A DNA stretch of 41,360 nt from CAYMUC01 sp964471865 (GTDB lineage Bacteria; Actinomycetota; Acidimicrobiia; Acidimicrobiales; Ilumatobacteraceae), in NCBI GenBank assembly GCA_964471865.1, contig CAYYHU010000019.1:1-41360 (forward strand), read 5' to 3'. The notes under the pieces are model-generated. The model ran no database searches, was not told where the DNA came from, and saw nothing but the letters and a program-made list of their open reading frames with translations. The translations under genes and the position numbers were made by a program. Positions 8,073-15,702 of the stretch are shown piece by piece. The first letter of the stretch is position 1. The number at the start of each line of letters is the position of its first letter.

Positions 8073-9355
8073 GCACCCTCCTCGGGCGCCGACGGCACCG
8101 GCGAGGTCGACTCTGAAGGCGTCGGATCAGCTTCAGAGGTCGTGACCGGTTCTGTCGACGTCGCCACCGTCGTCGAGGGCGCAGGGGACACGATCGTCGT
8201 GGTGGTGGTACCCGGCTCGGTCATCTCTGGTTCACCGATGTCATCGTGGTTGGTGTCGTCGACATCGGTCGGATCGTCGAGTCCATCGGATTCCTCGGAG
8301 TCACCCTCGGTGCCATCGGGGTTCGACTCGCCTTCAGAGTCAGCGGGGTCACCATCATTCCCATCCAGGCTCGTGGAAGGAGACGGCGGCGTTCCCGCCG
8401 AGGTGGTGGAGCCGCTGGCTGGGGAGTTGGTGGCGGGCGAGTTGGTCGCTGATGAGGTGCTCGATGTCGTCGCTGACGTGGACGCCGAGGTCCGCCCCGA
8501 TCGAGGACCCTCGGGGTTGGCCGAGTCGTCCACGAAGTACGACGTGAGACAGGCGCCGTCATCGGGGAACGCCCCCAGAATCTGAGCGAGCGCCGCCACG
8601 AGCACGGTTTGGCCGTCCGCCGATGGGTGCAGACCATCTCGGCTCAACATCCCATCCAGAGTCGACAACGCCGCCCACTCGAGAACGCGGACGTTGCCAC
8701 GCTCCGCTCCCAGGGACCGCACGACCTCGTTCACTTCGTCTTGCATCATCCGAAACGGGGTCGTGGTCACGAGGATCACCGGCATGTCACCGAGACCGTC
8801 GAGGATCCGTTCCATCGACCGGCGGTAGCGCTCCTCGTTGCCGTCGTAATTCGACCCGAGGAATACCGCAGCCGCATCCCATCCCTCGCTGCGGCGGGTG
8901 GCCACCACGGTCTGACCGAAATCGGCGAAGCGACCTGATTCCGCCTCGACCGAAACCTGCCAGCCGATCTCGGTCAGTTGTCGACAGGCTTCGCCACCGT
9001 GACGCGTCGACAGGCCCGCAAAGATCGAATCACCGATCATCAAGAGTCGGTTGCCTTCGACCTGAGTGGCGATGGTCGGCCCCTCGTATGCCGGGAGCCG
9101 CACCGGGTCGTTCAGGGTTCGCAACGGAACGGTCACCTCGACATCCGCATCAGGAAGTCGACCGACTCCCGGAACGGTGAGGGTGGTGGAGACCTGAGCC
9201 GCCGCAGTCGTCGCAGTCGACGCGTCGGACTGGCCGCATCCCATCAGCGCCGACCCCGAGAGCGCCGCGAGGATCAGGGCGCGGCCTGAGGGTCCAACCC
9301 GGCGGCTGCGGGCCGCGACTCGTCGAGCGAGTCCGAAACGAAGGGGGGTCGACAT
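8069..9355 (-). CDS. SGNH/GDSL-hydrolase lipoprotein with long acidic Ser/Thr-rich tail
   Basis: 428 residues from ATG 9355. An in-frame upstream start at 9457 would run into the MFS gene and hide the signal peptide. The N-terminus is basic, then hydrophobic (ALILAALSGSALMGC) with a lipobox, so the mature protein should be a surface lipoprotein. SGNH blocks are present: GDSIF (Ser about 110), GSNYDGN (block III Asn region) and DGLH (Asp240, His243). This is consistent with an esterase, acyltransferase or deacylase. After about residue 280 comes some 150 residues of low-complexity S/T/P and D/E sequence, probably extended and surface-exposed. A GAGG 8 nt before the start may be the ribosome site. 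It lies 35 nt after the MFS gene. Confidence 0.85.
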   Translation of the reverse strand: MSTPLRFGLARRVAARSRRVGPSGRALILAALSGSALMGCGQSDASTATTAAAQVSTTLTVPGVGRLPDADVEVTVPLRTLNDPVRLPAYEGPTIATQVEGNRLLMIGDSIFAGLSTRHGGEACRQLTEIGWQVSVEAESGRFADFGQTVVATRRSEGWDAAAVFLGSNYDGNEERYRRSMERILDGLGDMPVILVTTTPFRMMQDEVNEVVRSLGAERGNVRVLEWAALSTLDGMLSRDGLHPSADGQTVLVAALAQILGAFPDDGACLTSYFVDDSANPEGPRSGRTSASTSATTSSTSSATNSPATNSPASGSTTSAGTPPSPSTSLDGNDGDPADSEGESNPDGTEGDSEESDGLDDPTDVDDTNHDDIGEPEMTEPGTTTTTIVSPAPSTTVATSTEPVTTSEADPTPSESTSPVPSAPEEGA

Positions 9356-9390
9356 GGCAGACCTCAGTCCACCCCGACCCCGTGCGGGGA

Positions 9391-10665
9391 TCAAGTCGCG
9401 ACCTCGACATCGCCGAAACGGTCGACGTCGCGTAGGTCCGTGAACACGAACCACCATATTCCGACCACTCCGAGAGTGAGCGCTCCCCCGAGAACCACGG
9501 CGGGACCGATCCCCACGAGCTGTCCCGTCACCCCGGAGGAGAAGGCTCCAAGTTCGTTGGATGCCCCGATGAACACGCTTTCGACCGCCATGACCCGACC
9601 CCGGGTGTCATCGGGGGTGGCGAGGGGAACCAAGGTGGCTCTGATCATGACGCTGACGGAGTCCGCCGCCGACAACACGAGTAGCGCGATCATCGCGACG
9701 ACGAAACTTCGCGTGATCCCCAGCGCCAGGGTTCCGAGTCCGAAGACGCCCACCACGAGATAGAGCAGACGTCCCACATGCCGTCGGGGTGGACGCAACG
9801 CGAGATAGGCCGTCATCGCCAAGGCGCCGATACCAGGAGCGGCCCGCAACCATCCGTACCCGACGTTGCCGACCCCAAGGCGTTCATCGGCGATGGCTGG
9901 CAGCAACGCGACCGCTCCACCAAAGAGAACCGCGAACAGATCGAGAGCGATCGCTCCGAACACGACCGGCGTCCGACGAATGAACCGCAGGCCTTCGAGA
10001 GCGTGCCCCCAGGTGGGGCGTTGCTCGGCCAATGAGCGGTCCTGAGGACGGCGATACACGACGGTGCTCATCGCAATCGTTCCCGTGACCGCCATCGCTG
10101 CGGCCACGAGATACGGAATCGCAGCATCCACATCGAGTAGAAAGCCCGCCGAGACCGGGCCGAGCACCATGCCGATCTGCCAAGTGAGAGAGGACATCGC
10201 CATCAACCGCGCGAGCGCGCCTTCGGGGGTGACGAGTGGAGGTATCGAGCGTGCCGCCGGTTGGGCGAAAGACCGAAAGGCGCCAAAGAACGCTGCCACC
10301 ACGTAAACCGGCCAGATCGACTCGGTGTCACTCATCACGTATCCGACGAGAACGAGCGAACAGACGACCTCTCCGGCATAGGCCAACGCCGCGACGCGGC
10401 GACGATCGAAACGGTCTGCGATCACACCGGTGACCGGAATAAGAAGTACTGACGGTACGAACTCGGCGAGGCCCAGGATTCCCAGTGCCAGCGCGCTCCC
10501 GGTGCGGTCGAAAACCAACTTGCCGAGCGCCGCAGCCTGCAGGGCGCCCGCCACCGACACGATCGTGGCTGCGAACAGATACGTCGCCACCTGACGGTCT
10601 CGTAAGAGCGTCGACGCCTTGATCTCCCCGGATGCCCCCGGCGGTCGGCTCGACGTCGTTCCCAC
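9391..10665 (-). CDS. MFS transporter (EntS/MFS_3-like exporter)
   Basis: A 424-residue integral membrane protein with about 12 hydrophobic helices. The loop between helices 2 and 3 carries the MFS motif A variant GVIADRFDRRR (about 80-90), and the second half repeats the layout (RGRVMAVESVFIG). The N-terminal 'LLRDRQVATYLFAATIVSVAGALQ' and 'QPAARSIPPLV' segments resemble the MFS_3 / enterobactin-exporter branch. This makes a drug or siderophore exporter the best guess; the substrate is unknown. It starts at GTG 10665, 9 nt after a TAGCGT box, divergent from the amidase, and is first gene of a three-gene operon. Confidence 0.88.
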   Translation of the reverse strand: MGTTSSRPPGASGEIKASTLLRDRQVATYLFAATIVSVAGALQAAALGKLVFDRTGSALALGILGLAEFVPSVLLIPVTGVIADRFDRRRVAALAYAGEVVCSLVLVGYVMSDTESIWPVYVVAAFFGAFRSFAQPAARSIPPLVTPEGALARLMAMSSLTWQIGMVLGPVSAGFLLDVDAAIPYLVAAAMAVTGTIAMSTVVYRRPQDRSLAEQRPTWGHALEGLRFIRRTPVVFGAIALDLFAVLFGGAVALLPAIADERLGVGNVGYGWLRAAPGIGALAMTAYLALRPPRRHVGRLLYLVVGVFGLGTLALGITRSFVVAMIALLVLSAADSVSVMIRATLVPLATPDDTRGRVMAVESVFIGASNELGAFSSGVTGQLVGIGPAVVLGGALTLGVVGIWWFVFTDLRDVDRFGDVEVAT

Positions 10666-10674
10666 GAGGATCGC

Positions 10675-10680
10675 ACGCTA
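10675..10680 (-). promoter_or_regulatory. -10 box TAGCGT for the MFS operon
   Basis: TAGCGT on the minus strand lies 9 nt before GTG 10665, in the short divergent gap with the amidase gene. Confidence 0.5.
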
Positions 10681-10694
10681 TCCCCGTCACGGGA

Positions 10695-10703
10695 TGCCAC
10701 GAT
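10695..10703 (+). promoter_or_regulatory. Extended -10 TGC-CACGAT for amidase
   Basis: TGCCACGAT ends 6 nt before ATG 10710. An identical 9-mer precedes the hydrolase gene at 13120 with the same spacing. No convincing -35 is seen. Confidence 0.4.
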
Positions 10704-10709
10704 GGTGTC

Positions 10710-12164
10710 ATGGGGTTGGGGGATGAACTCAGATGGCTCGACGCGATCGACCAGGCGGATCTGGTGCGTTCCCGTCAGGTCAGCGCCACGGAACTCGTCG
10801 ACGCGGCAATCCAACGCATCGAGGCGCTCAACCCTGCGCTCAACGCAGTCGTTTTGTCATGGTTCGAGGAGGCCCGCACTGCGGCTGGGTCGACATCGGG
10901 CCGCCTTGCGGGCGTACCGACTCTGCTCAAGGATCTGTGGGCCGATGAGGCGGGACGACCGATCACCCACGGAAACGCCGCCATGCGCGCTGCGGGGTAC
11001 CGCTCTGTCGAGGACTCCTGGCTGGTCGCGCGCTACCGCAAGGCCGGCTTGGTCACCCTGGGACGCACCAACAGCCCCGAACTCGGCGCGTTGCCCACCA
11101 CCGAACCCCTCGCCTGGGGTCCGACGCGAAACCCTTGGGATCTGACCCGCACCCCGGGGGGCTCGAGTGGTGGTGCCGCCGCTGCCGTCGCAAGTGGGAT
11201 GGTGCCTGTCGCCCACGCTTCCGATGGCGGTGGATCGATTCGGATCCCGGCAGCCTGTTGTGGTCTGGTCGGGCTCAAGCCCTCACAGGGTCGCATCACC
11301 CAGGGTCCTCGCCGTGACGAATCCGGGCTCGGAGTCGAACACGTCGTGACGCGCACGGTGCGCGATTGCGCTCTGGTTCTGGATGTGACCCATGGACCCG
11401 GGATTGGCGATGCCGTGATCGCACCGGCTCCACGAGGCCCCTTCCTGCACGAAGTCGGGGTCGATCCGGGACGGTTGCGTATCGGCCTGCTCGATCACCG
11501 CCCCGATTCCACCCCGGTGCATCCCGACTGTGCCGAAGTCGTGCGCCATACGGCGGGGGCTCTCGAGGCGCTCGGACATCACGTCGAGGCCGGGTTTCCC
11601 CCCGCCCTTGCCGATCCCGTGTTCCAGCGAGGCTTCGCGACCCGGTGGTCCACCAACATGGCCGTGGGGGTCGCAGCTCTCAGCGACATGCTCGGTCGGA
11701 CTCTGACCGCTGAGGATGTCGAGTCATCGACATGGGCACAGGCGCGCTGGGCCGACAACATCACAGCGGTCGACTACGCCCGAGCTCTCGGTGAGGCCCT
11801 CGCATACCGGCGCGCGATCCGCGCCTGGTGGACCGAGGGCTGGGATCTGCTGTTGACACCGACCACCGCCGAGCCCGCTCCCCTACTGGGCGAACACGCC
11901 GATGATCCCACCGACCCCATGGCGCCACTGCGGCGGGCGGGATCATGGATCTCCTTCACGCCGCCGTTCAACACGTCCGGCCAGCCCGCGATCAGCCTTC
12001 CGATGGGTATGACGCCACAAGGGCTCCCCGTGGGTATCCAACTCGTGGCCGCATACGGGCGTGAGGATCTGTTGCTGCGGGTCGCGGCCCAACTCGAAGC
12101 GGCCCACCCGTGGGCCCAGCGCATTCCTCCCGATCCCGTCGGGTCGGCAACACCGCCCCGCTGA
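10710..12164 (+). CDS. Amidase signature family enzyme
   Basis: A 484-residue cytoplasmic amidase hydrolysing a carboxamide to acid and ammonia. The Ser-cisSer-Lys triad is visible: Lys74 in LLKDLW, the cis-Ser in the Gly/Ser-rich TPGGSSGGAAAAV segment (about 149-160), and the nucleophile Ser176 in SDGGGSIRIPA. Length and order fit the family. GatA is less likely because no gatB or gatC is adjacent and the ends differ from a typical GatA, so a catabolic amidase is the better call. The ATG at 10710 is chosen over upstream in-frame starts that would overlap the divergent MFS gene. It is convergent with the SDR gene. Confidence 0.9.
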   Translation: MGLGDELRWLDAIDQADLVRSRQVSATELVDAAIQRIEALNPALNAVVLSWFEEARTAAGSTSGRLAGVPTLLKDLWADEAGRPITHGNAAMRAAGYRSVEDSWLVARYRKAGLVTLGRTNSPELGALPTTEPLAWGPTRNPWDLTRTPGGSSGGAAAAVASGMVPVAHASDGGGSIRIPAACCGLVGLKPSQGRITQGPRRDESGLGVEHVVTRTVRDCALVLDVTHGPGIGDAVIAPAPRGPFLHEVGVDPGRLRIGLLDHRPDSTPVHPDCAEVVRHTAGALEALGHHVEAGFPPALADPVFQRGFATRWSTNMAVGVAALSDMLGRTLTAEDVESSTWAQARWADNITAVDYARALGEALAYRRAIRAWWTEGWDLLLTPTTAEPAPLLGEHADDPTDPMAPLRRAGSWISFTPPFNTSGQPAISLPMGMTPQGLPVGIQLVAAYGREDLLLRVAAQLEAAHPWAQRIPPDPVGSATPPR

Positions 12165-12194
12165 ACCCCACACGGCACCGGGGCTCGAAGCCGG

Positions 12195-12965
12195 TCAGCG
12201 GGCCAACCAGCCTCCGTCCACCACCAGGCTTTGTCCCGTCATGTACGTGCTCGCGTCGCTCGCGAGCATCAACAAGGCGCCATCGAGTTCGTGTTCCTCG
12301 CCCATACGAGGAATCGGAGTGTTCGCTTTGATGAAACGCTGTGACCCCTCATCGGTGTCCATCCCCGCGGTCATCTCCGACACGAACCATCCCGGGCACA
12401 GAGCGTTCACTCGGATTCCCCGTCGCGCCCACTGCAGCGCGAGTTCCCGGGTGAGGTTCACCACCGCCCCTTTGGATGCGCAGTAGTGGGCCTGTTTGAT
12501 CGGAGTGGATCCCACATGGCCGAGCACCGAAGCGACGTTGATGACACTGCCCGATCCGCCCTCCATCATGTGGGGAGCGACGAGCTTGGACAGATGCCAG
12601 ATGGCGGTCACGTTGACCTCCATCGCCGAGCGGAAGATGTCGAGACTCTCCTCTTCGACGGCGACCTTGTGACCGATACCAGCGTTGTTCACCAAGATGT
12701 CGATACGACCGAAGCGCTCGGCCGCAGCCGCCACGAGGGCTTCACGAGCATCCGAGTCGGCGACGTCTGTGGGCACGGCGAGCGATCCGGGCAACTCGGC
12801 GGCCAACGCCTCGAGGCGCTCGCGCCGCCGAGCTGCGATCACCACATGAGCACCGGCCGCCTGCAGAACGCGAGCAAAGCGGACACCGAGACCTGACGAG
12901 GCACCAGTCACGATGGCGCAGCGTCCGTCGAGGCGGAACTTGGCGGTGGGGTCATCGAGCGTCAT
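12195..12965 (-). CDS. Short-chain dehydrogenase/reductase (SDR)
   Basis: A 256-residue classical SDR. It has a dinucleotide-binding TGASSGLG motif (about 20-27), NNAGIG (about 90), the catalytic Ser in VINVASVLG, and Tyr161/Lys165 in HYCASK. The C-terminal ASTYMTGQSLVVDGGW is typical of FabG-like NAD(P)H oxidoreductases. The RRRER after the second strand (AARRRER) suggests NADP(H) preference. The substrate is unknown. ATG 12965 lies 6 nt after a TAAGGT box. It overlaps no other gene and converges on the amidase with a 30 nt gap. Confidence 0.92.
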   Translation of the reverse strand: MTLDDPTAKFRLDGRCAIVTGASSGLGVRFARVLQAAGAHVVIAARRRERLEALAAELPGSLAVPTDVADSDAREALVAAAAERFGRIDILVNNAGIGHKVAVEEESLDIFRSAMEVNVTAIWHLSKLVAPHMMEGGSGSVINVASVLGHVGSTPIKQAHYCASKGAVVNLTRELALQWARRGIRVNALCPGWFVSEMTAGMDTDEGSQRFIKANTPIPRMGEEHELDGALLMLASDASTYMTGQSLVVDGGWLAR

Positions 12966-12971
12966 GTCGCC

Positions 12972-12977
12972 ACCTTA
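12972..12977 (-). promoter_or_regulatory. -10 box TAAGGT for SDR
   Basis: TAAGGT on the minus strand lies 6 nt before ATG 12965. The divergent gap 12966-13119 otherwise holds only the hydrolase promoter. Confidence 0.6.
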
Positions 12978-13104
12978 GGGGTCTGATCGCGATGAGGCCG
13001 AGACGTCCACGACCACGCCGGGTCGCCGCCTCGTCGACAGGTGGGCGCGAGGAGTTCCTTCGACGAAAGTGTGACAACGCCATATCGCTGTGAGGCCGCT
13101 GATA

Positions 13105-13113
13105 TGCCACGAT
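13105..13113 (+). promoter_or_regulatory. Extended -10 TGC-CACGAT for hydrolase-LLM-thioesterase operon
   Basis: TGCCACGAT ends 6 nt before ATG 13120, exactly as in the amidase promoter at 10695. Confidence 0.4.
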
Positions 13114-13119
13114 GCCGTG

Positions 13120-13914
13120 ATGACCTCTGGCGGCACCGACGCGAAGAAACCTCCGATCGTCGTTCTCATCCACGGCGCCTGGCATGGGGCCTGGTGCTGG
13201 TCGGGGGTCGCCGCGGAGCTCGATCGCCGGGGCATACCCAGCGTTGCCATCGACCTTCCCGGTCACGGTTCGAGCCTCGATGAGGTGACCGGGCTCTACG
13301 GTGACGCGGCTGTGCTCGAGGCATGGGTGCGGCGCTCGGGCCGGCGAGTCATCCTCGTTGGCCACTCCTATGGAGGGGCAGTCATCACCCAAGGCGCCAC
13401 CCCGGATCTCGACGTGGCCGGCCTCGTCTACGTCGCCGCGTTTCAGCTCGACACCGGGGAATCGGTGCTCGGCTTTCTCGGCAGTGCGGAACGTCGAGTG
13501 GTGGCCCTTGCCGCTGCGCAGGCACCCGGACCGACACCCGACACTCTGGTTCTCGACCCCGACTCGGCGGTGGCCGCCCTGTACGGCGATGCCGATCCCG
13601 CCGTCGCTCGAGCCGCGGTGCAACGCCTCGTCCCCGAAGCCACGGCGAGTTTCACCGAAACGATCACGCATCTCGCACCCGATGTCGCGTGGCGCCGAGT
13701 TCCCAGCACGTATGTTCTGTGCCGCCGCGATGAGGCCATCCACCCCGACCATCAAATGGTCATGGCCGAACGAGCCGGGACCGTGGTGACCCTCGATGCC
13801 GACCACTCCCCTTTCCTCACCGACCCTCGAACGCTCGCCGATGTGATCGAAGGACACTGGCGATCGAGCGCCGCGGCGGAACCGAGCTCGCGAACAGAGG
13901 AGGAGCCAGGATGA
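13120..13914 (+). CDS. Alpha/beta-hydrolase (EstC / methylesterase-like)
   Basis: 264 residues. The oxyanion strand reads VVLIHGAWHGAWCW (about 14-27), the nucleophile elbow GHSYGG (Ser about 83), an acid in CRRDEAI, and the C-terminal His in DADHSPF. The HGAWHGAWCW signature is typical of the small esterase / hydroxynitrile-lyase-like subgroup. The substrate is unknown. ATG 13120 is preferred over an in-frame ATG at 13090 because of the -10 element and its 6 nt spacing. The stop overlaps the next start in ATGA, so it is translationally coupled to the LLM gene. Confidence 0.88.
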   Translation: MTSGGTDAKKPPIVVLIHGAWHGAWCWSGVAAELDRRGIPSVAIDLPGHGSSLDEVTGLYGDAAVLEAWVRRSGRRVILVGHSYGGAVITQGATPDLDVAGLVYVAAFQLDTGESVLGFLGSAERRVVALAAAQAPGPTPDTLVLDPDSAVAALYGDADPAVARAAVQRLVPEATASFTETITHLAPDVAWRRVPSTYVLCRRDEAIHPDHQMVMAERAGTVVTLDADHSPFLTDPRTLADVIEGHWRSSAAAEPSSRTEEEPG

Positions 13915-14816
13915 AAGTCCGAGTGGGACTCGGCTTGGGGGTCCGCACCCGGCTGCATGACGAATCGTTGGGTCCGGTCGTGGACGCCATCGAGGCTCTG
14001 GGCTTCGACAGCTTGTGGCTGTCGGAGCGCATCGGCGGCGAGGCCCCGGATCCGCTCGTGGCCTGCGCGTATGCCGCCGGGCGCACGACGAGGCTCAAGT
14101 TCGGTTTCAGCGTCATGGTCCTTCCCGGCCGTAATCCCGTGGTCCTGGCCAAAGAACTCGCAACACTGGACCAACTCTCGGGGGGCCGACTTCTACCCGC
14201 TTTCGGCCTCGGCGTCGCCGACCCGATGGAACAACAGGCCTTCGGCGTGGAACGTTCAGAGCGCGCCTCGTTGTTCGACGAGTCCTTGACGGTGCTGCGC
14301 GCCTGTTGGAGCGGGCAGCCCGTCACTCACCACGGCCGCTGGTTCCACTACGACGAACTCGTGGTGCGCCCGAGCCCTCGTCAGACACCACCTGATGTCT
14401 GGTTGGGTGGGATCGCCCCCTCAGAACTACGCCGGGTCGGTCGACTTGCCGATGGCTGGCTTCCTTCGTTCGTTCTCCCTGGCGATGTCGAGGCCGGACG
14501 GGTGGTGGTGGAACAGGTCGCCGCCGACCATGACCGGATGATCGATCCCGAACACTTCGGAGTCCTCGTCCCCTACACCCGCGGCCCGTTGCCCGAAGCG
14601 ATGCGCGCAGCACTCGCCACACGACGTCCCGATCTCGAGGATCCCGCTGTGCTCGTACCCCGAGGATTCGATCAACTCGCCGACGCGATTCGCGCATTCG
14701 TCGCGGTGGGATCCTCCAAGTTCGTGGTGGTACCCCTCGACGAGCCCGAAGACGCCGAGTCCTGGATCGAACACCTCCACGAGGGCGCCGAGGTGCTGAT
14801 GGCGCTCGAGACGTGA
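13911..14816 (+). CDS. LLM-class F420-dependent oxidoreductase
   Basis: A 301-residue luciferase-like barrel: VRVGLGLGVR first strand, LGFDSLWLSERI, LKFGFSVMVLPGRNPVVLAKELATLDQLSGGRLLPAFGLG, then WFHYDELVVRPSPRQTPPDVWLGG. These segments are diagnostic of the actinobacterial F420-dependent group. It starts with ATG in an ATGA overlap with the hydrolase and ends in a GTGA overlap with the thioesterase, so the three proteins are made together. They probably act on one acyl or ester compound, but which one is unknown. Confidence 0.9.
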   Translation: MKVRVGLGLGVRTRLHDESLGPVVDAIEALGFDSLWLSERIGGEAPDPLVACAYAAGRTTRLKFGFSVMVLPGRNPVVLAKELATLDQLSGGRLLPAFGLGVADPMEQQAFGVERSERASLFDESLTVLRACWSGQPVTHHGRWFHYDELVVRPSPRQTPPDVWLGGIAPSELRRVGRLADGWLPSFVLPGDVEAGRVVVEQVAADHDRMIDPEHFGVLVPYTRGPLPEAMRAALATRRPDLEDPAVLVPRGFDQLADAIRAFVAVGSSKFVVVPLDEPEDAESWIEHLHEGAEVLMALET

Positions 14817-15652
14817 GCGCGCCTGCGTCATCGCATCTGATCGCCACCGCTTTGTTCGTGAGCGAAGGCGACCAGGTGATCCCCACCGAACTGTCCCGAG
14901 GTCCCTGGGATCCGCGGAACTGCCATGGGGGTCCGGTATGCGCGATCCTGGCTCGGGCCGTGGAAACCTGTCCCGACGACAGCGACACCGACTGGCAGGT
15001 GGCGCGTCTCTCCGTGGACATCGAACGCCCAGTCCCGGTGGGCGAGCCGCTGTCCGTCGCCGTTGCGATCGAGCGACCTGGGCGCACCGTGTCTCTCGTG
15101 GGGGCCGAGCTGCGTCATGGTGACCGCCTCGTTGCTCGGGTTCGAGCCCTGCGGATTCGTCGCGTCGCCATTCCCGTGCCCACAGGCTCCGCTCTCGACA
15201 CCCCCGTTGTCGGTCTCGAGTCGCCGGGACAGGGTCGCCGGGAACGAGTCACCGGTCTCATGGGGGATCTCGTTGCGTATCACTCCCATGCCTGTGAACA
15301 CCGCTTCACTCGGGGCGGCTGGCTCGAACCAGGTCCCTGCGCGATGTGGACCCGACTCACCGTTGCGGTCGTGGACGGTGAAGAGCCCACCGGGCTCCAA
15401 CGCTTGGCCGCCGCGGCGGACTTCGGCAGCGGTGTGTCGGCGGTTCTGCCTCTCGATCGCTACACCTTCATCAACGCCGATATCTCGATCCATCTAGTGC
15501 GACCCTCAACGGGTCCCTGGATCGGACTGTCGAGCAGATCATGGTTTGGTGAGGATGGGGCAGGTCTCGCCGAGACCGAACTCGTCGACTCGATCGGCCG
15601 GGTAGGCCGCAGCGTGCAGAGCCTGGTCGTGGACCGACGCCGAAGTCCCTGA
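14813..15652 (+). CDS. Acyl-CoA thioesterase, double hot-dog (TesB/4HBT_3-like)
   Basis: 279 residues from GTG 14813, which overlaps the LLM stop in GTGA. The N-terminal half shows the hot-dog helix NCHGGPVCAILARAVE followed by strands (ARLSVDIERPVPVGEPLSVAVAIERPGRTVSLVGAELRHGDRLVARVRAL). The C-terminal half repeats a hot-dog: LQRLAAAADFGSG, TFINADISIHLVRPSTGPWIGLSSRSWFGEDGAGLAETELVDSIGRVGRSVQSLVV. This is the layout of TesB-like thioesterases that hydrolyse acyl-CoA. It is convergent with recG. Between them (15653-15702) I see only a weak AACCCG/CGGGTT pairing. Confidence 0.85.
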   Translation: MSAPASSHLIATALFVSEGDQVIPTELSRGPWDPRNCHGGPVCAILARAVETCPDDSDTDWQVARLSVDIERPVPVGEPLSVAVAIERPGRTVSLVGAELRHGDRLVARVRALRIRRVAIPVPTGSALDTPVVGLESPGQGRRERVTGLMGDLVAYHSHACEHRFTRGGWLEPGPCAMWTRLTVAVVDGEEPTGLQRLAAAADFGSGVSAVLPLDRYTFINADISIHLVRPSTGPWIGLSSRSWFGEDGAGLAETELVDSIGRVGRSVQSLVVDRRRSP

Positions 15653-15702
15653 CAACCCGGCATTATCGCCTGAACACCACACCGGCTCGTCGCCGATCGG
15701 GT

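Noticed and set aside
9356..9457. N-terminal extension of the SGNH lipoprotein
   Set aside because: It runs into the MFS gene and would bury the signal peptide and lipobox.
12177..12195. Bulged ACC/GGT + GGCT/AGCC stem between amidase and SDR
   Set aside because: Interrupted, short and overlapping the SDR stop; not convincing.
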